This document shows, in pieces, positions 10,416 through 23,199 of a stretch of DNA of 64,000 nucleotides. A model generated the notes under the pieces. That model saw only the letters and a list, made by a program, of their open reading frames with translations. It ran no database searches and was not told the origin of the DNA. The DNA comes from Adiantum capillus-veneris. Lineage: Eukaryota; Streptophyta; Polypodiopsida; Polypodiales; Pteridaceae. The stretch covers positions 84,413,025 to 84,477,024 of the forward strand of contig CM043958.1 in NCBI GenBank assembly GCA_014529385.2, given 5' to 3'. Position 1 is the stretch's first letter; each line of letters opens with the position of its first letter. Made by a program: the position numbers and the translations under genes.

Positions 10416-11201
10416 TCATTGGAATTTACATTCGAACGTCCACCACCGAAAGAGAGGCAACAAAGTGTCATAAATGTCCTCTGAGCTTACATTACTGTCT
10501 CTAGTACATGACAACAAGGACTGAATAGAATCTTCCACAAACACTACATCCCGTGAAACAAAATTATGCTTTGTTTGCGGATGATACAACATGTAACCTT
10601 TTCTTTCAGCACTATAACCAACAAAAATACATTTGATAGCCTTATCATCCAATTTTTTGTGATGTGTTTGTGGCACCAAAGCATATGCCAAACATCCAAA
10701 AACACGCATGTGCTCAATAGAAGGCTTTCTATCATGCCATGCTTCATATGGAGTAATAGACTGCAAAGCTTTTGTAGGACACCTTTTTAGTACATAAGTG
10801 GTACACATGATGGCCTCAAGCCAAAAATAATGTGGCAAAGCTTCACTTTTGACCATACATCGTGCCATTTCCGTAAGTAACCCGTTTTTCCTCTCAGCAA
10901 CACCATTTTGCTGAGGTGTATAAGGCACTGTACATTGGTGTTTTATCCCATGACTAGCCAGAAATGCATTAAATTCATGAGACATATACTCCCCCCCTCG
11001 ATCGGAACGGAGGGTGTCCATAGTACATTTCGACACATTTTCAGCCATAGCCATAAATTGTTTAAAGCACATAAAAACTTCGGACTTTGCTTTAAGCGAA
11101 AATACCCATGCATACCTGGAGTAATCATCACTGAAAGTCACGAAGTAAAAGTAATTGCCCAAGGACGGAGTTTGCATGGGTCCACAAACATCAGTATGCA
11201 C
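10416..11201 (-). pseudogene. copia integrase core
   Basis: A 261-residue minus-strand ORF with the DDE integrase fold: HTDVCGP (first Asp), LRSDRGGEY (second Asp) and NGVAERKN (Glu). These are followed by the copia-typical RCPTKALQSITPYEAWHDRK and VFGCLAYA segments. All three catalytic residues are present. The N-terminal GAG-pre-integrase part (HARFGH) lies in another frame upstream (about 11340), so the original polyprotein is frame-shifted near 11200-11330. Confidence 0.9.
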
Positions 11202-11326
11202 AAGCTCTAACCTGCATGTGGTTCAAACTGAACCATCCTTTGGAAACTTCGAACGTTGCATCTTACCCAAAATACAGCCTTCGCAAACATGTTTGACAGG
11301 TGCTTCAAGAGGCAGCAAATAAGCAA

Positions 11327-12892
11327 TCATATTAGATTTCTGCAAACGCAGTATAGATGACCAAAACGTGCATGCCAATGTTTTGCATCTGAAATAGCCC
11401 TTGAATCTACAATTGCATTTGCAAAATTTTGTCCATACTTGTCATACAAAGTGAGCTTATACAACCCACAACACAAAATCCCAGATGCAACAATTTCATC
11501 ACCAAAACTGAGATCATGAATTGTACATCTATCATCCACAAATTTGACTACAAGTCCAACACTAGCAAGGGCAGATACAGACAAAAGATTCTTCTTAATC
11601 CCAGGCACATAAAGTGCATCAACAAGGGTGAAAGGAATGCCATTTGTAGCACTAAGGACAATCTTTCCAACTCCCTGAACCGGATAAGAGGCATTGTTGG
11701 CACAAGTGACTGAATTCCCATGAGGGATAGACTCAAGAGAGGTGAACAATTCACGATGTGAGATAATGTGATTTGTAGCACCACTATCAAAATACCACAC
11801 ATGTGAATCTACAACAATTGACATGCATGCATCACGGATAGCAGGATTGTAAGTGCACTCTGCACTAAAAGCCCATTCCGCATCAACATCAACATCACAG
11901 TCTCCTTTCACAGGAGACTCAACAATGGCTGCATTTGTAGTGGAACTAGCATTTGCAGTGGAACCACCCTCTTTCTTCTTAGCCTCTTTGGCCTTCAACT
12001 TAGGACACTGCTTGATCAAGTGATCATTAGCTTTACAATAATGGCAGCAAATCTTCTTTTTGTCCTTATCACCAGAATTTCTAGACAAAGTACTGCCAGC
12101 AGAAGCATTGGGAACAGAAGTTTTGCCACTCGCAGCAGAACCATAAGAAGTGGCTGCATTGATGTTACCACCCTTTCTTTGAGAAGCAATAAAAGCCTGT
12201 TCAACTACATGCTGTCTAGTCCTGTTTTTTCTGAAAAGTGACTCTTGCAACAGCAATGTGTATAATTCATCAAACTTGACAACTTCAAGATTTCCTTGGG
12301 TCATAAGTCTCCAAATACTAGCAAAAGTCTGGTAAGAATCTAGTAAGGCATGAAGGACAGTCTATACAAGGGAACTGTCTGAAATGACTTCACCCACAGA
12401 AATAAGTTGCTCATTGATATCCTTGACACCAGCAAGGAAAGTGACCATATCATCTTCCTCATGCATAATCTTTGACTCCAGCTCTTTACGTAGCAATGCA
12501 ATTTTAGCCTCATTGCGACTTGCATAAAGACCAGCCAAAATATCCCAAGCCTGTTTTGCAGATTTTGCTGAACGAATGTGAGGAACAATTATGCGCTTCA
12601 CAGACAACGCAATAAATGCATGAGCCTACACATCCTTTATATCCCAATGAGATTGTTCTACTATAGACAAAACAACTCTAATAGCAGCAATTCTTGAAGC
12701 AAGACCTGCAACATCCTCAACATCGCCTGTATCCTCAGAACCAGGACGTACATCAATGCCCTGCACAATATTCCAGACACCCTTTGACACAAGAATATGT
12801 TGCATCATGTAAGCCCACAAAGGGTAATTGTCCCCATCCAATTTGTCCTCCGCAGCAAACATCTTGAGCACATATGTGTTGTTGTCAGCCAT
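11327..12892 (-). pseudogene. copia gag-protease (two internal TAG stops)
   Basis: One minus-strand frame starting MADNNTYVLKMFAAEDKLDG. It runs through a gag (UBN2-type) capsid region, a zinc knuckle (CCHYCKANDHLIKQC, CX2CX4HX4C), a protease with VWYFDSGATNHI and the beginning of the GAG-pre-integrase (WHARFGH). It is broken by TAG codons at 12626-12628 and 12362-12364, both explicable as CAG-to-TAG changes. The product would be the structural protein and the aspartic protease that processes it. Confidence 0.85.
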
Positions 12893-13242
12893 GGTAAATG
12901 CTGCACCTGATGTGAAAACTGCCTGAAAAGAGGAGAAATGAAGCGGGAACAACACGTGCTATATAGCACAAACCGTAGAAGACTGTAAGGAATCTCTTAT
13001 GCATAAAACAACACTGGCAAAAGTTTGGCACAAAATGACAAAATAGCTTGTGCAATATTGCATGTACAGTGAAAACGGAGGCTAAAATGAGTCCGAATCA
13101 GAAATCTGAGGAGACTAAGCTCTACGATCTTTCCCAAAAAGTTTATCAACCTGCGAATGCTTGCCAAAACTCACTAAAATCAGAGAAAATGAGCAGGCGT
13201 GTACTGGAGCTGCTGGCGACTAAGCCCGCGAGGATGCAACCT

Positions 13243-13254
13243 GCTCTGATACCA
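13243..13254 (-). other. Primer binding site of the copia element (initiator tRNA-Met)
   Basis: On the minus strand, TGGTATCAGAGC begins 2 nt inside the 5' LTR. This is the standard primer site of plant copia elements. Confidence 0.9.
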
Positions 13255-13256
13255 AA

Positions 13257-13483
13257 TATTGAAATTAGGGTTGTAGAGAAACGCACACAGCTTGGGGAAG
13301 ACAAAGAAAGCTCAAGGCACACAATAGAGAGTGTATTACTTAGTGTGCAATGGAAAGATAGATAGCCCTAGAGTGATGGACGTATATACAATGCACGGGG
13401 AAAAAAACCTCTTAAAGAGTGAAAAAATGCCTCGGCGGTCCTAGTGTGTTTACACACATCACTACCACATGTATATGGTAAGA
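13257..13483 (-). repeat. 5' LTR of the copia element
   Basis: About 227 bp, matching 8331-8550. The internal-side terminus is CAATA here versus CAACA in the partner, and the outer terminus reads TCTTACCAT on the minus strand, so the ends are not the usual TG...CA. Confidence 0.85.
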
Positions 13484-13658
13484 AAGCTCAAGGACACATT
13501 GAGGTAAAAATTTCAAGAGTTTGCAAAAACTCAGATTATTTACTTTTTCTTGACATTATAGGCCAAATTAAGTTTTGACTTGATTCATAGGCTTAAATTA
13601 GCTCATGAAAATACTGTCCATTGAAAAAGTGCAAAAATGTGTTCATTATGGACATAAA

Positions 13659-15582
13659 GTAAATAATCACGATTATTTACTTTCAACTTAAAACTGACCA
13701 AGCTTGATACCAGTGACTCATTGCATGTGTACAAACAACTTTTGTAAAGGACCAAAGAATTTGTATCACCAAACTGACAAAAAACTGGGTAAAAAACTAA
13801 AGTTTGTACCGACTTTCGAGAACTTAAGTGTAAACTGGGAAATTTTTTGTCTAAACTCAATGAAACTTGATTCATAGGCTTATATTGATGTGATAGACAT
13901 GTGTACATGATCACTTGACCAAAAAGATGCAAAAATTTGTCAGCTTAAATAATCGCGATTATTTACATCTGCCTCAATTTTCAACTTTTTTGACCAAGTT
14001 AGCATACCACTAGCTTTACCATGTTGAAATAAGCCCACAAACAAAATTTGGTAAGAATTGGATCATTGGATTGAAAATTGTGACCAAATTTCCAAAGTCA
14101 GTCCGCGGACACAAAATTGATGACCATTTGAACAAATCTTGTCCAAACTTGATGAAACTTGGCTAGGATGCTTAAGTTGAGGTGCTTAATACTAGTTCTG
14201 TAATTGGATACTTAAGTGTCCTGAGACACTAAAGTGTCCTGTTTTTCTACCAAGTTTTGGCAGTTTATTTGTCAAGCTAAAAAGAAGTTTTTAACACCTT
14301 GCTTCTACCATAGATTGGTTATGAGGAAAAGAAAACACTGGATTTTTCTACATATCAAAATACAATATGTATGGAGAGAATTCTGGTAAGTTCTAAGATG
14401 TAAAGTTTAGTGAGATTTCAAGTTGTTTTTTCAAAAAAATCATAAAATGATTATATCTTTTTGTAGAGATGGCCTTTTTTATGTTTATAAAAGCCAAGTG
14501 TTAGCACTTAGTGTTACAAAACAATGGAATGCACTTCAAAGATAAGTTTTCAAGTCACATGCAAGCTATAGACATAATTCCATACTTGAGCACGTGCTGA
14601 ATAAGAGCATAATTTTGATCTTCCAAAGGTCGTCTCATTAAATTGGTACTATTCTAGTGCAATTTGACAACTATAAATGACTTTATATGTTGAAACCAAG
14701 AAACTACGTATTTTTTTGGCACCCTAACTCAATTAAATCTCGTTGCTTGAACTCTATCTTGAATTCTTTATCGTGCAAAAACTCTTGAAAAAATCTTGAG
14801 TTCTCCATAATAACATTGAAACCAAGGTTTTAGGCACCCCATTTGTGTATGTACCACATACTTTGATACATTTAGTTGATCTACATAGAAAGTTTGATAT
14901 TATTTGAGGTTTTGAATGCTTATGTCTCAAGAATGAAAATATGAAAGTTTTCTCTTAAGCAATTTTGAATATTTAAAATGATCCAATAATTGTTGCATAC
15001 CAAAGCCCTTCTACTTGCCACCTTGAGTGCTCAATGGAAAGGGCAAACAATGTATCACTTTCTAAAACTCTCAAGCACATCAGAAACATATTTCTCTTTG
15101 TATACAATGATATGCTTGAAATGACCATATCAAACACATGGAACTTTCCATTATCTTATATACTCCAAAGTCAATTTTTTTGCACATGAAACTTTCAATT
15201 ATCTATAGCAAAATTGTGGAAGAGTCGCTTAAAATTTTCTACAAGGTCGCTTCATTTTTTCTTGAGCTTATAAAGACGATTTCTTCAAAGTGTCAATCAC
15301 AGTCTTACGAGGATCAATTTCATGAGTATAGTTCTTGATCATGATAGATTCTAAAATGCAAGGTTATATTTTTAAAAGACCCTCTAGCTAACATATTTAA
15401 GCATATCAAGAGGGTTTTCTTAAATAAACCGTATAATGCAAGTAGCATTTAATTTAAATTTGTTAAAAAGGGACACTTAAAGTGTCCTGTTTTGGTACCA
15501 AACTAGTGTTAACAGATCTGTGTCAAGATTGAGACAAAAACTTGCAAAAAATTAGCTGAAGTAAATAATCACAATTATTTAC
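13659..15582. repeat. Spaced palindromes in the leader of element 1
   Basis: Near-perfect 22-bp palindromes with consensus TAAATAATCGYGATTATTTA occur at 13659-13680, 13945-13966 and 15561-15582. After removing the 1.3-kb TTAA element the spacings are 286 and 293 bp, the same as in E2. The unit around each is only weakly similar, so the palindrome is the best conserved part. Confidence 0.75.
14190..15508. mobile_element. 1.3-kb TTAA-flanked MITE-like element
   Basis: Absent from the matching place in E2, where the sequence reads GCTTAACAG. Here TTAA flanks both sides (14186-14189 and 15509-15512). The ends are TACTAGTT and, inverted, CACTAGTT, followed by subterminal ACTTAAGTGTCC and ACTTTAAGTGTCC. 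TTAA duplication is typical of piggyBac and Kolobok superfamilies; the termini do not tell which. There is no coding capacity. Confidence 0.75.
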
Positions 15583-16216
15583 ACCCGCTTCAAAAATTGA
15601 CAATCTTGCATATTTGAGTATACCACAAGGTCAAGCATATCAAGTAGACCATAGAAATCAATTTTGGTAAAATTTGGATCACAAAAGTGAGACTTAAGCC
15701 AGATTCTTGAAATCAAAGTCTGCGGACACGAAATAGTTGCTAAACTTGAATAGATCTTGTCCAAACTTAGTGAAACTTGTCCAAAGACCTTAACAGGGTG
15801 TATACTTGGCAAATCAACTCAAAAAGTGTAAACTTGAACTTATACAGTGTTAGACCAACATAATACAGGGCCATCGGGCAATTTTTGGTTCAATTGGATC
15901 CAAATTGGTAAATATTCACTCAATTTCTAGGTTGCATATTAATCCTTTGATTTTTTGCAAAAGTCGAATCTGAAATTTTCAACTTCTGACTAAATTAGCT
16001 CTAATTGAAGTGATACACATAGGTCAATCACAATAGTTAGCAAAAACTATACAGTCTTTGTGAAAGGATAGCTAGGTTGATCAAAATTTATACATGAATC
16101 AGGTTGCAGACAAGGAATTGGCAGTTTGACAAAAATTACGGATCAAGTCACGTGGTAGAAATTGACAACAAGTCAATCGCAAGGTAAGTACTCTATCCAG
16201 GGCTTCACAAGTCTTT

Positions 16217-18700
16217 ATGAACCTTAGATCTGGTCGTGTACTAGGAAATCAAGGAATATTTGGAGAGACCTCCAGTAGAGTATCCATCGAAGAAAGTGTG
16301 AATCAAGGCAATTCCTTGCACACTATCCTTGAGGAAGTCTCAGACACTTTTTTGGATTCAACATCTGAAATTTCTTCCTACTCGATTCACTCGGAAACTG
16401 GAAGGACAGTGCGCTATAAGCATATACTCTCTTTTTATAAGACTAATCACCATGGAGCTTGGGTTTACCTGGATCTTAACGAAGAGCATACTATTCGCAT
16501 TGATGACCATGGTATTGAGTTCAAAGAGAAAGTCAGGGCAAACAAATAAGGAAGATGTACATGGATAGAAACGGAACTCAACATTTACAAGTCGAAAACC
16601 CTGACGTGATAGAAAAATGGGGACTAGAAGTAAACACCATAATTCCAGACATGGCAGTAAAAGAACGGCCACCTACTTTAGAATTCGAGGGATACGATCA
16701 AGTTGATTTGAAGCCTTTGAAATGGCCTAGTATGGATAATCTTAGGATCGGAGTCTATTGTTGGGAGGATAGAAATGTAAAAGATCTCCTACGGACTACG
16801 CATGCCAAATCAAGACAACTGACATCCATAAAGATCATCTATATCTTTAAGATCAAAGATAAGGGATTAGCAGACCTACCAACCTACCTGTTTAGGGATT
16901 GTTATAACAACAACTTTGTTATGATGACTCTTGAGGAGGTAGAACAAACCAAATACCAAGGGTATTCCATAAGGGATTGGATATTGTGCCAAGGACCAGA
17001 AACTATTACAAGAGATGAAGACCATGAGAGATCTTCTGAGAGTAATGTTAAGAAATCATAAACCACCTCATCACGAAGAAACCGGGTGACAGTAAGGCCA
17101 ATCCAGGGTTACATGAGTCACTATTTTCAACAGGCTGGTTTGAAGGACTCGAGACAGGACCAACTGCCAGGAGACCCAGAGTTGAACCAAATAGACATGT
17201 CAAACCAGCTGATTTTCAAAAATGGGTCAGAAAATACAGTGGATCGAGAGATCCATACGACCACTTAGCAAGCTTTAAGCAAGTGCTAAGAGCAGAACGC
17301 AGACACTAGAATAAAAAGCATTGACATGGTTCCAAAACATTCCACCGAGGTCAATCATGGATTTGAATACATTAGCTCAAGGATTTGTAGCTGTTTGTTT
17401 CAAAATGGGGATCAAACACAACGTAGTAGGTTAAATCTGTAGCTTTAAACATAAACAATGTAAGTTTGTTAGGGATTGTGCAACTTGACTGAAACAATAC
17501 ATTGCCAGATGCCCAGAGCTAGAGATACCTTCAGAAGAATAACTAGTATCATTGTTTCTAGAGGGGCTGCTAAACAAAGAACTTCATGCTATACTATATA
17601 GCAAGAAGCATACAGCCCTAGAAGAGTGTGTGTCAGATGCTATAGATTTAGAATACAATTGTGATATTTTCAATGAAGAAGTGTCCCTAAAGATAACCAA
17701 AGTGAGAAAACAACATCCACTAAACTAGCACAAGTGGGAATGGCTGCTGCAACACCACTTTCAGTCATAGAAGACATGCTCAAAAGGATGAATGACATGA
17801 TGAACAACATGCAAAAAGCACCTATGAGGGGACTAGCGCAAGGCATATCTCAAGAGGGACAACTAATTAGACCGCAGAAATGGTGTGCAATCGAGGGTAA
17901 ATGGACCAACCATGAGACCAATGGGTGCTATTACCGACCAAAGTATGAATGGAATGTTCATTACGTGCCTATGAGGCCACACGGAAACCCATGTACATAT
18001 ATCAGCCTAATATGCCAACTCAAAGACCACTGATGGGTATGGAAAGACCTCAACCCGTGTTGGATCAAAAACCTCCATATTCGGGACATAATTCAGTGCT
18101 TGTAAAGTACATGCATTCAGAGGGATTCATAGATGAACAAGCACTAGTGCCGATTACACCCTATGCTGAGCCTAGTCCATCTACAGTAATGGTAGAAGGA
18201 GATTGGTACCATTCACATCCACCATTAATGGAAGAACCGATGAATTATGCTCCACCAGAGCTTGCACCAATGTATTATGTAGCTAATCAAGGTGTTAGAC
18301 CTCCAATGGTAAGATCCATGATTAAGACAAAAACTGAAAACTGTCATAACTGTGGTGGAGATGATCATTGGAAAAATGAATGCCCAGAGCTTGACAAAAA
18401 CCTCAAGCCAGTCGAAGCTTATTGCATATAATGTTGCAAAAAAGGAGGACACTTCCCAGAAGATTGTCCTAAAAATCCTTTAAACAAGGGTAAAACAGTA
18501 GTGAACATAGTCCAAGTGATACGTAGTAGCTCATCTGAGAGTGAACCGATTGTTCCAATCAAGGTAATCACCAGAGCCCAGGCTAAGAAAAAGAAACATA
18601 ACTCCTCTGATTATTTGGAGCACACAAAAATTGTGTCTCAAAAGACCAAAAGAAGCAAAAACAAAAGGTATGAGATGAGAAAATAGAAACAACAGACTGA
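16217..18700 (+). pseudogene. Element 1 gag (capsid and nucleocapsid), broken
   Basis: The structural gag starts MNLRSGRVLGNQG as in E2. An early CAA-to-TAA stop at about 16547 and a frameshift separate it from the next piece (16555-17061). The capsid core around 17230-17700 is shredded but recognisable against E2. The nucleocapsid (about 17950-18500) keeps two zinc knuckles with all cysteines, CHNCGGDDHWKNEC and CCKKGGHFPEDC, preceded by a stop replacing the codon after YCI. A lysine-rich tail follows (ITRAQAKKKKHNSS). Confidence 0.8.
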
Positions 18701-19990
18701 AATGGAGGTGAAAGCAAAGAAGCTATTCTGAGAACAGGTGAAAGAAACTGGAAGCCAAGTCAAAGAAACCACCGTGAAATCTGGAGGATCAATTTTGGTT
18801 AACAAAATTTTTGAACGTATTAATGCAACCTTGGAAGCCTACCAAGCGGGTCTTAAAGCAGGCCAAAACATAGAAAACAAATGCTAAAACTATCCTTCTC
18901 CAGACATAGAAGCAACTAAGCTTGAAGCTTATCAAAATTTGGATCACACAAGAGATGATGGAAAAACAAAAACCCAAGCTCGAAAGTATGGCAAAACCTG
19001 AGAAGCTTGTGGTAAGAGACAATAAAGAAAAATCCAAAGTGGTGGTAGAACCCCCACCATGAAACAAAAGAGCCAGAACTTATAGTGCCGGAGAGCGAAG
19101 ATGTCTTAAATGGAATTTCATTCGTAGAAGAAAACTGGCCAGGACACTTATAGAAAAAAGTTAGAGAGATTAATGATGGGAGATTAACTCTAAAGTCAGC
19201 TCCTATAGAGGAAGTATGGTTAGATAATCTACCTCCTGATATGAACATGGATGTACAATCCTTGTATGGGGATTGCGGTTTTGAAGCTTCAGGAATGTCT
19301 AAACCACTGACCTTGAAAACATTACCCTCTTACTTGGGAGATAATGAAGATGAATCCATAGTGTGCAAAGCCACTCAAGTAAAGAGAGCAAAACAGACCC
19401 TAGAAGTAGACAACATCCATTCAATCATGTCTACACCGCACTCTTACTTCAGGAGAATTGTTAAAAATCAGACCATATTTATGGAATGATCTATAGAAAA
19501 CTCTAGAGAAGGTGGGGATAACGGGGTTAATCGCAAAAATTTTAGAAAAATTGAAACACAAAATGGACAACAAAGAGATTCTATCTATTCCAATGAACAA
19601 AGTCGGCGAATACTACGAAGGGAAAGAAAGAAACACGACCCTTCCAGTGAGGTATAATAATATAGAAACCATGGAAATATTGGATAGTGGGGCAGACATA
19701 ACCATAGCCACAAAAGCAGTATGGGAATTCTGGGGACAACCAGCCATTAGACAAGCTCGAATGAAATTGCATTTGGCTTAGGACTACTTGAAAAAGTGAT
19801 AATTAATTCTTGTGGGATTGAATATCAACAAACTTTTGCCATAATAGACTTTGGGAAGAAACTCAATTACAAAATTATCTTGGAAAGACATTTCATGCGA
19901 CAAGTACAACTCATCCAAGATTGGGGAAACAATTATCTTTACTTGAAGCAAGTGGGATCAATAACAAGGGTTAATCTAAAAGATCACACT
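18701..19990 (+). pseudogene. Element 1 protease 1 region (retropepsin)
   Basis: After a charged linker, METMEILDSGADITIATKAV supplies the retropepsin active site (Asp codon at 19683-19685). It is followed by a GLLEKVIINSCGIEYQQTFA segment and a broken ILGRPF-type block (KIILERHFMRQVQLIQDWG). This is the normal Ty3-type protease placed between gag and RT. Stops and frame changes disrupt it. Confidence 0.7.
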
Positions 19991-21376
19991 TAAAGAGATG
20001 TCATGAAAACACCCATACAAGAGTTTGATTCAGTCTTTTCGGCTAAAACTAAGCTTCCATCTTGGTTGAACAAAGACACACCTATTTGGATGTGTGGAGC
20101 TTCAAAAAATGAAAGCTTAAAACGAGAAGAATGTATCTTAGCACAGATGAAGCTTATATACCTGAACCCTCTCCAGAGCATTTTTTTGAGCCATTTGAGT
20201 GGACTCAAATCTTAGCAACAATGGATGTATGTGTAAATACATCTATGCCTACTCAATTTTGCAATGAGGATGGCTATGATATAATTCCCATACAAATGAT
20301 CTCAACCCTCCACATTGAAGACAAAATTCAGGAACCCAAGGGCTTAATTAAAGCTCAACAAGTCTTTTCAGACCTCTACTATGATGCAACAAATGAGTTA
20401 GAAGAATACTCACCTACCTCAGATGATTCGGGGTCGGAAAAAGAACATGTGAGAGCTAAGCTACTCATGAAAGGAGGGGAGGAAAAGTTTTTTGACTTTC
20501 CTAACTAGAAACCGAGAAGACAAAAATGGTATAGAAAAAAAAGACACCAAAAACATGAAAGCTAGACCTATGCCATCATTCTCCAGTAGAACACAATTCT
20601 TGATGCAGATAGATGCACATGATTGTGTCAAGGACAAAATCACTCGTAGATATCCTCTAAACGAAGAACATGAAATGACAAAAACATTGAGAAAAACGAG
20701 AAAGGAAACTCAAGCAAAGCCAAAACAACAAGACAAGGGTTCAACCATGACACGAGGTGAGCGGAAAAAGAAGTATCAAGAGTTGAAAAAATCTCTAAAG
20801 GAGATATATATGATAGAAATGGAAACCACAGAAGAGGATGGTAAAGATGTAATGAGTGTTCCATCCCATTACAAGAAATATACTCTCCAAGACCAAAAAA
20901 TCATAGTCGAACAACCTGTTAGAGAACTACAAAAGCAGGGCGAGTCCTACGAAGGACTTGAAAACGCAAAAAGGATAGATCTGGCCAAACCAGGAGAAGA
21001 GCATAGATTTACCTACGTTGAAAATGACCTAACAGAAGAAGAAGAGGATCTTTTGTTAATCTTACTGAAAGAATACCGAGTTATCTCTGCTTGGTCTTAT
21101 GAGGATCTCAAGGATGTTGATCCAGAAATTTGTTGATATACCATACCCATGAGAGATGATGCAAAACCAAGTAGACAAAGGCCATACACATACAATGAAA
21201 CATTTTCCAGGAAGGTCAAAGAAGAGATTGAAAAGCTAAGGGAGCCTAAATTCATTTATGAAATTGAACACACAGATTGGGTGTCTCCAATTGTGGGAGT
21301 ACCCAAGAAAAATGGAAAATTAAGAGTGTGTGTCAACCTCAAGAAAGTGAATGCAACTACCATTAGAGACAAATTT
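19991..21376 (+). pseudogene. Element 1 linker and N-terminal half of reverse transcriptase
   Basis: The frame at 20492-21136 encodes a Lys/Glu-rich linker ending LLKEYRVISAWSYEDLKDVD, the usual run-in to Ty3-type RT. A stop at 21134 separates it from the RT fingers (about 21149-21376: WVSPIVGVPKKNGKLRVCVN). The RT stops at ATIRDKF, where the 10.7-kb transposon begins; the next RT bases are at 32086. Confidence 0.85.
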
Positions 21377-21408
21377 CATTAGGAGAAAGCTGGACTCACT
21401 TTTGGGCC
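21377..21408 (+). repeat. Left terminal inverted repeat of the 10.7-kb transposon
   Basis: 32 bp beginning CATTAGGAGAAAG and ending CTTTTGGGCC. It pairs with 32054-32085 with one mismatch. Confidence 0.95.
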
Positions 21409-21740
21409 TTTCAGTTCTAGAGATAAAGTGGCACTCGACCAATGAGGAAGAGGCTAACGTTACGTTGAAAATCAACATTTTGGAGTCAAGCTCTTTTAAA
21501 AAAAAGGGAGGAAATATTATTTTGGTTCATCAAATTGCACAATTTCACGCTTTCAAGGCGTAAATGCCGTAAGTCGTACTAACTATGTACCGAGGAATTT
21601 CAGAACTTTCATTGAAGACTCCATCTAGTATCTTTGTTCCCGCCCAAAGGTGACTTTGAGTAGCTCTACTTCCCTCTAAAAACTTCTTCCCTTTTTCATA
21701 TTTGCACTAACCTTTCTGTGTATTCATTCTACTGCACACC

Positions 21741-22916
21741 ATGTCTACTTCTCAAAGGCCTAGCACTACCATTGACTCTGTTAGGATTTTTAACAATTAT
21801 ACTACAGACGATCAAGCATGGATTCCATCTCGAATAACTATCGGAAGTTGGGTTCTACTGCAAACTAGGAGGAGGAAGAGGAGGCAAGACAATGATTTCG
21901 TGGAGGCTTTTAAGGTTCAAGTTAAAGAGTTTAAAGTGTGTGCACAAAGAAAGAGGGTGAAAGAGGTCCTCATACAACATGCTTTCCAGCATGCATACTT
22001 AAGGTTGCAAACATCTCCTCCAAGTTTTCCAAGGCATCGACCCAACTGTAAGTTATTTTAGCATCTCGCTTAGTGCATGATTATATTCAAATATTAAGTG
22101 GTGGATATCATCTTTGGTATGTTTCAGATATTTATCCATCGAATAGGACAAATTGGCAACCAGTTGAGAGTATAGTTGGGATTTTTGATGCTTTCCATGC
22201 ATTTATTGGAGAGCAAATGTACCGAGGAAGACAACACAAGGAACTTGCAGATAATGGAATTTTTTATAAAGATATGTCATATGTGGAACTGAGAACTTCC
22301 ATTGGTTGGGGTCGTGTAGCTCCTTTGTCACTTCCATCCTTTGACAGCAAGGATTGGTCCCTGCCTGCTTCGCAAACTAGTGAAAGATTCAAGAATAAGT
22401 TGTTTCAGGATATACAAAAGTCCCTCAAGTATTCAATTGCAAGAAAAATAGTTTGGCTCGAACTATTTATGCCTCTTGAAGTGTTTGTAGATTTTTTCTT
22501 CAATGAGCAAATAAGAACTACCGCAACAATGTTCATTTGCAAGTCTGAGAGTTATTTGGACTTTTTAGATGATAACTGGGATAGGAAACAATCACAGAAC
22601 AAAATATGTATTTTGCAAAAGAAGTCCATAATTTGCAAGTTCATTATAAGCTCTCAAAATTTCTTAGTATCGTTTTACTATATTAGATATCAACTTCTTA
22701 ATGGACAGCTTATTCCACTCGACCAAGATACAGAGAACAGCCTCGAGAACAAACCTTTATCAATGGAGCTCTACTTTTGAGAGAGCCTACTTACTGTGAT
22801 GGAGACAATGTCAATCACAACTCTGGCACAACTGAGGATAGATCTTACATGTGAAGAACTTCCACTTTTGTCGGAATTGTATGCATTCAGTCTCAACAAT
22901 AGAAAGGTGCTTACTA
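21741..22916 (+). pseudogene. Unknown intron-containing gene of the 10.7-kb transposon
   Basis: Exon 1 (21741-22047) starts MSTSQRPSTTIDSVRIFNNY and has a basic centre (TRRRKRRQDNDF). A GTAAGT donor at 22048 and a TTTCAG acceptor ending at 22127 join it in frame to exon 2, which reads IYPSNRTNWQPVESIVGIFD and continues to 22780. After a TGA at 22778-22780 the same frame stays open to about 22905 (ETMSITTLAQLRIDLTCEEL). The phase-matched intron makes this a real former gene. I do not recognise a domain; the protein is over 350 residues, basic then aromatic-rich. Its position next to the left terminus fits a second transposition protein, but that is inference. Confidence 0.6.
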
Positions 22917-23199
22917 AATCGACAAATTTTGATTGTCTTTAATACACTATGACTGAATCTAACCTTTTCTTCTTTTCATATTCCAAGGCGCAAGGAGAAA
23001 AAAACATTGTGTAAGGAGTCACTAACAAATACACTTCACTTAATTGCTTCCACCGGAAGCTAGGTCACATACCTTGTGCACGCAAAGAGCTTTGATGCCA
23101 TGCAAACCATGATGTACTCTTCGAAATGACTAATGCAGAGATATTTTTTGGCGGTCAAACAATGTTTCAAAACTTTACATATTGTGTTGTTTCTGTCAA

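Larger units (their letters stand above)
8331..13483 (-). mobile_element. Ty1/copia LTR retrotransposon nested in element 1
   Basis: Short LTRs (8331-8550 and 13257-13483) enclose a minus-strand copia set in the diagnostic order gag-protease-integrase-RT-RNase H. A candidate 5-bp duplication AAGCT flanks it (8326-8330 and 13484-13488), and removing the element restores the leader sequence seen in E2. Read on the minus strand the primer site TGGTATCAGAGC (initiator tRNA-Met) follows the 5' LTR and a purine tract (CCAGGGGGAT) precedes the 3' LTR. Several stops and frameshifts make it defective. Confidence 0.92.
7832..16216 (+). other. Leader of element 1, split by two insertions
   Basis: Long non-coding stretch between primer site and gag. 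It aligns with E2 47397-49300 once the copia element (8331-13483) and the TTAA element (14190-15508) are removed. It carries the spaced palindromes annotated separately. No gene was seen in the native sequence. Confidence 0.7.

Noticed and set aside
22073-22127. Independent start for the second part of the gene at 21741
   Set aside because: A phase-matched GTAAGT...TTTCAG intron joins it to the upstream exon, so the Met at 22073 lies in the intron.
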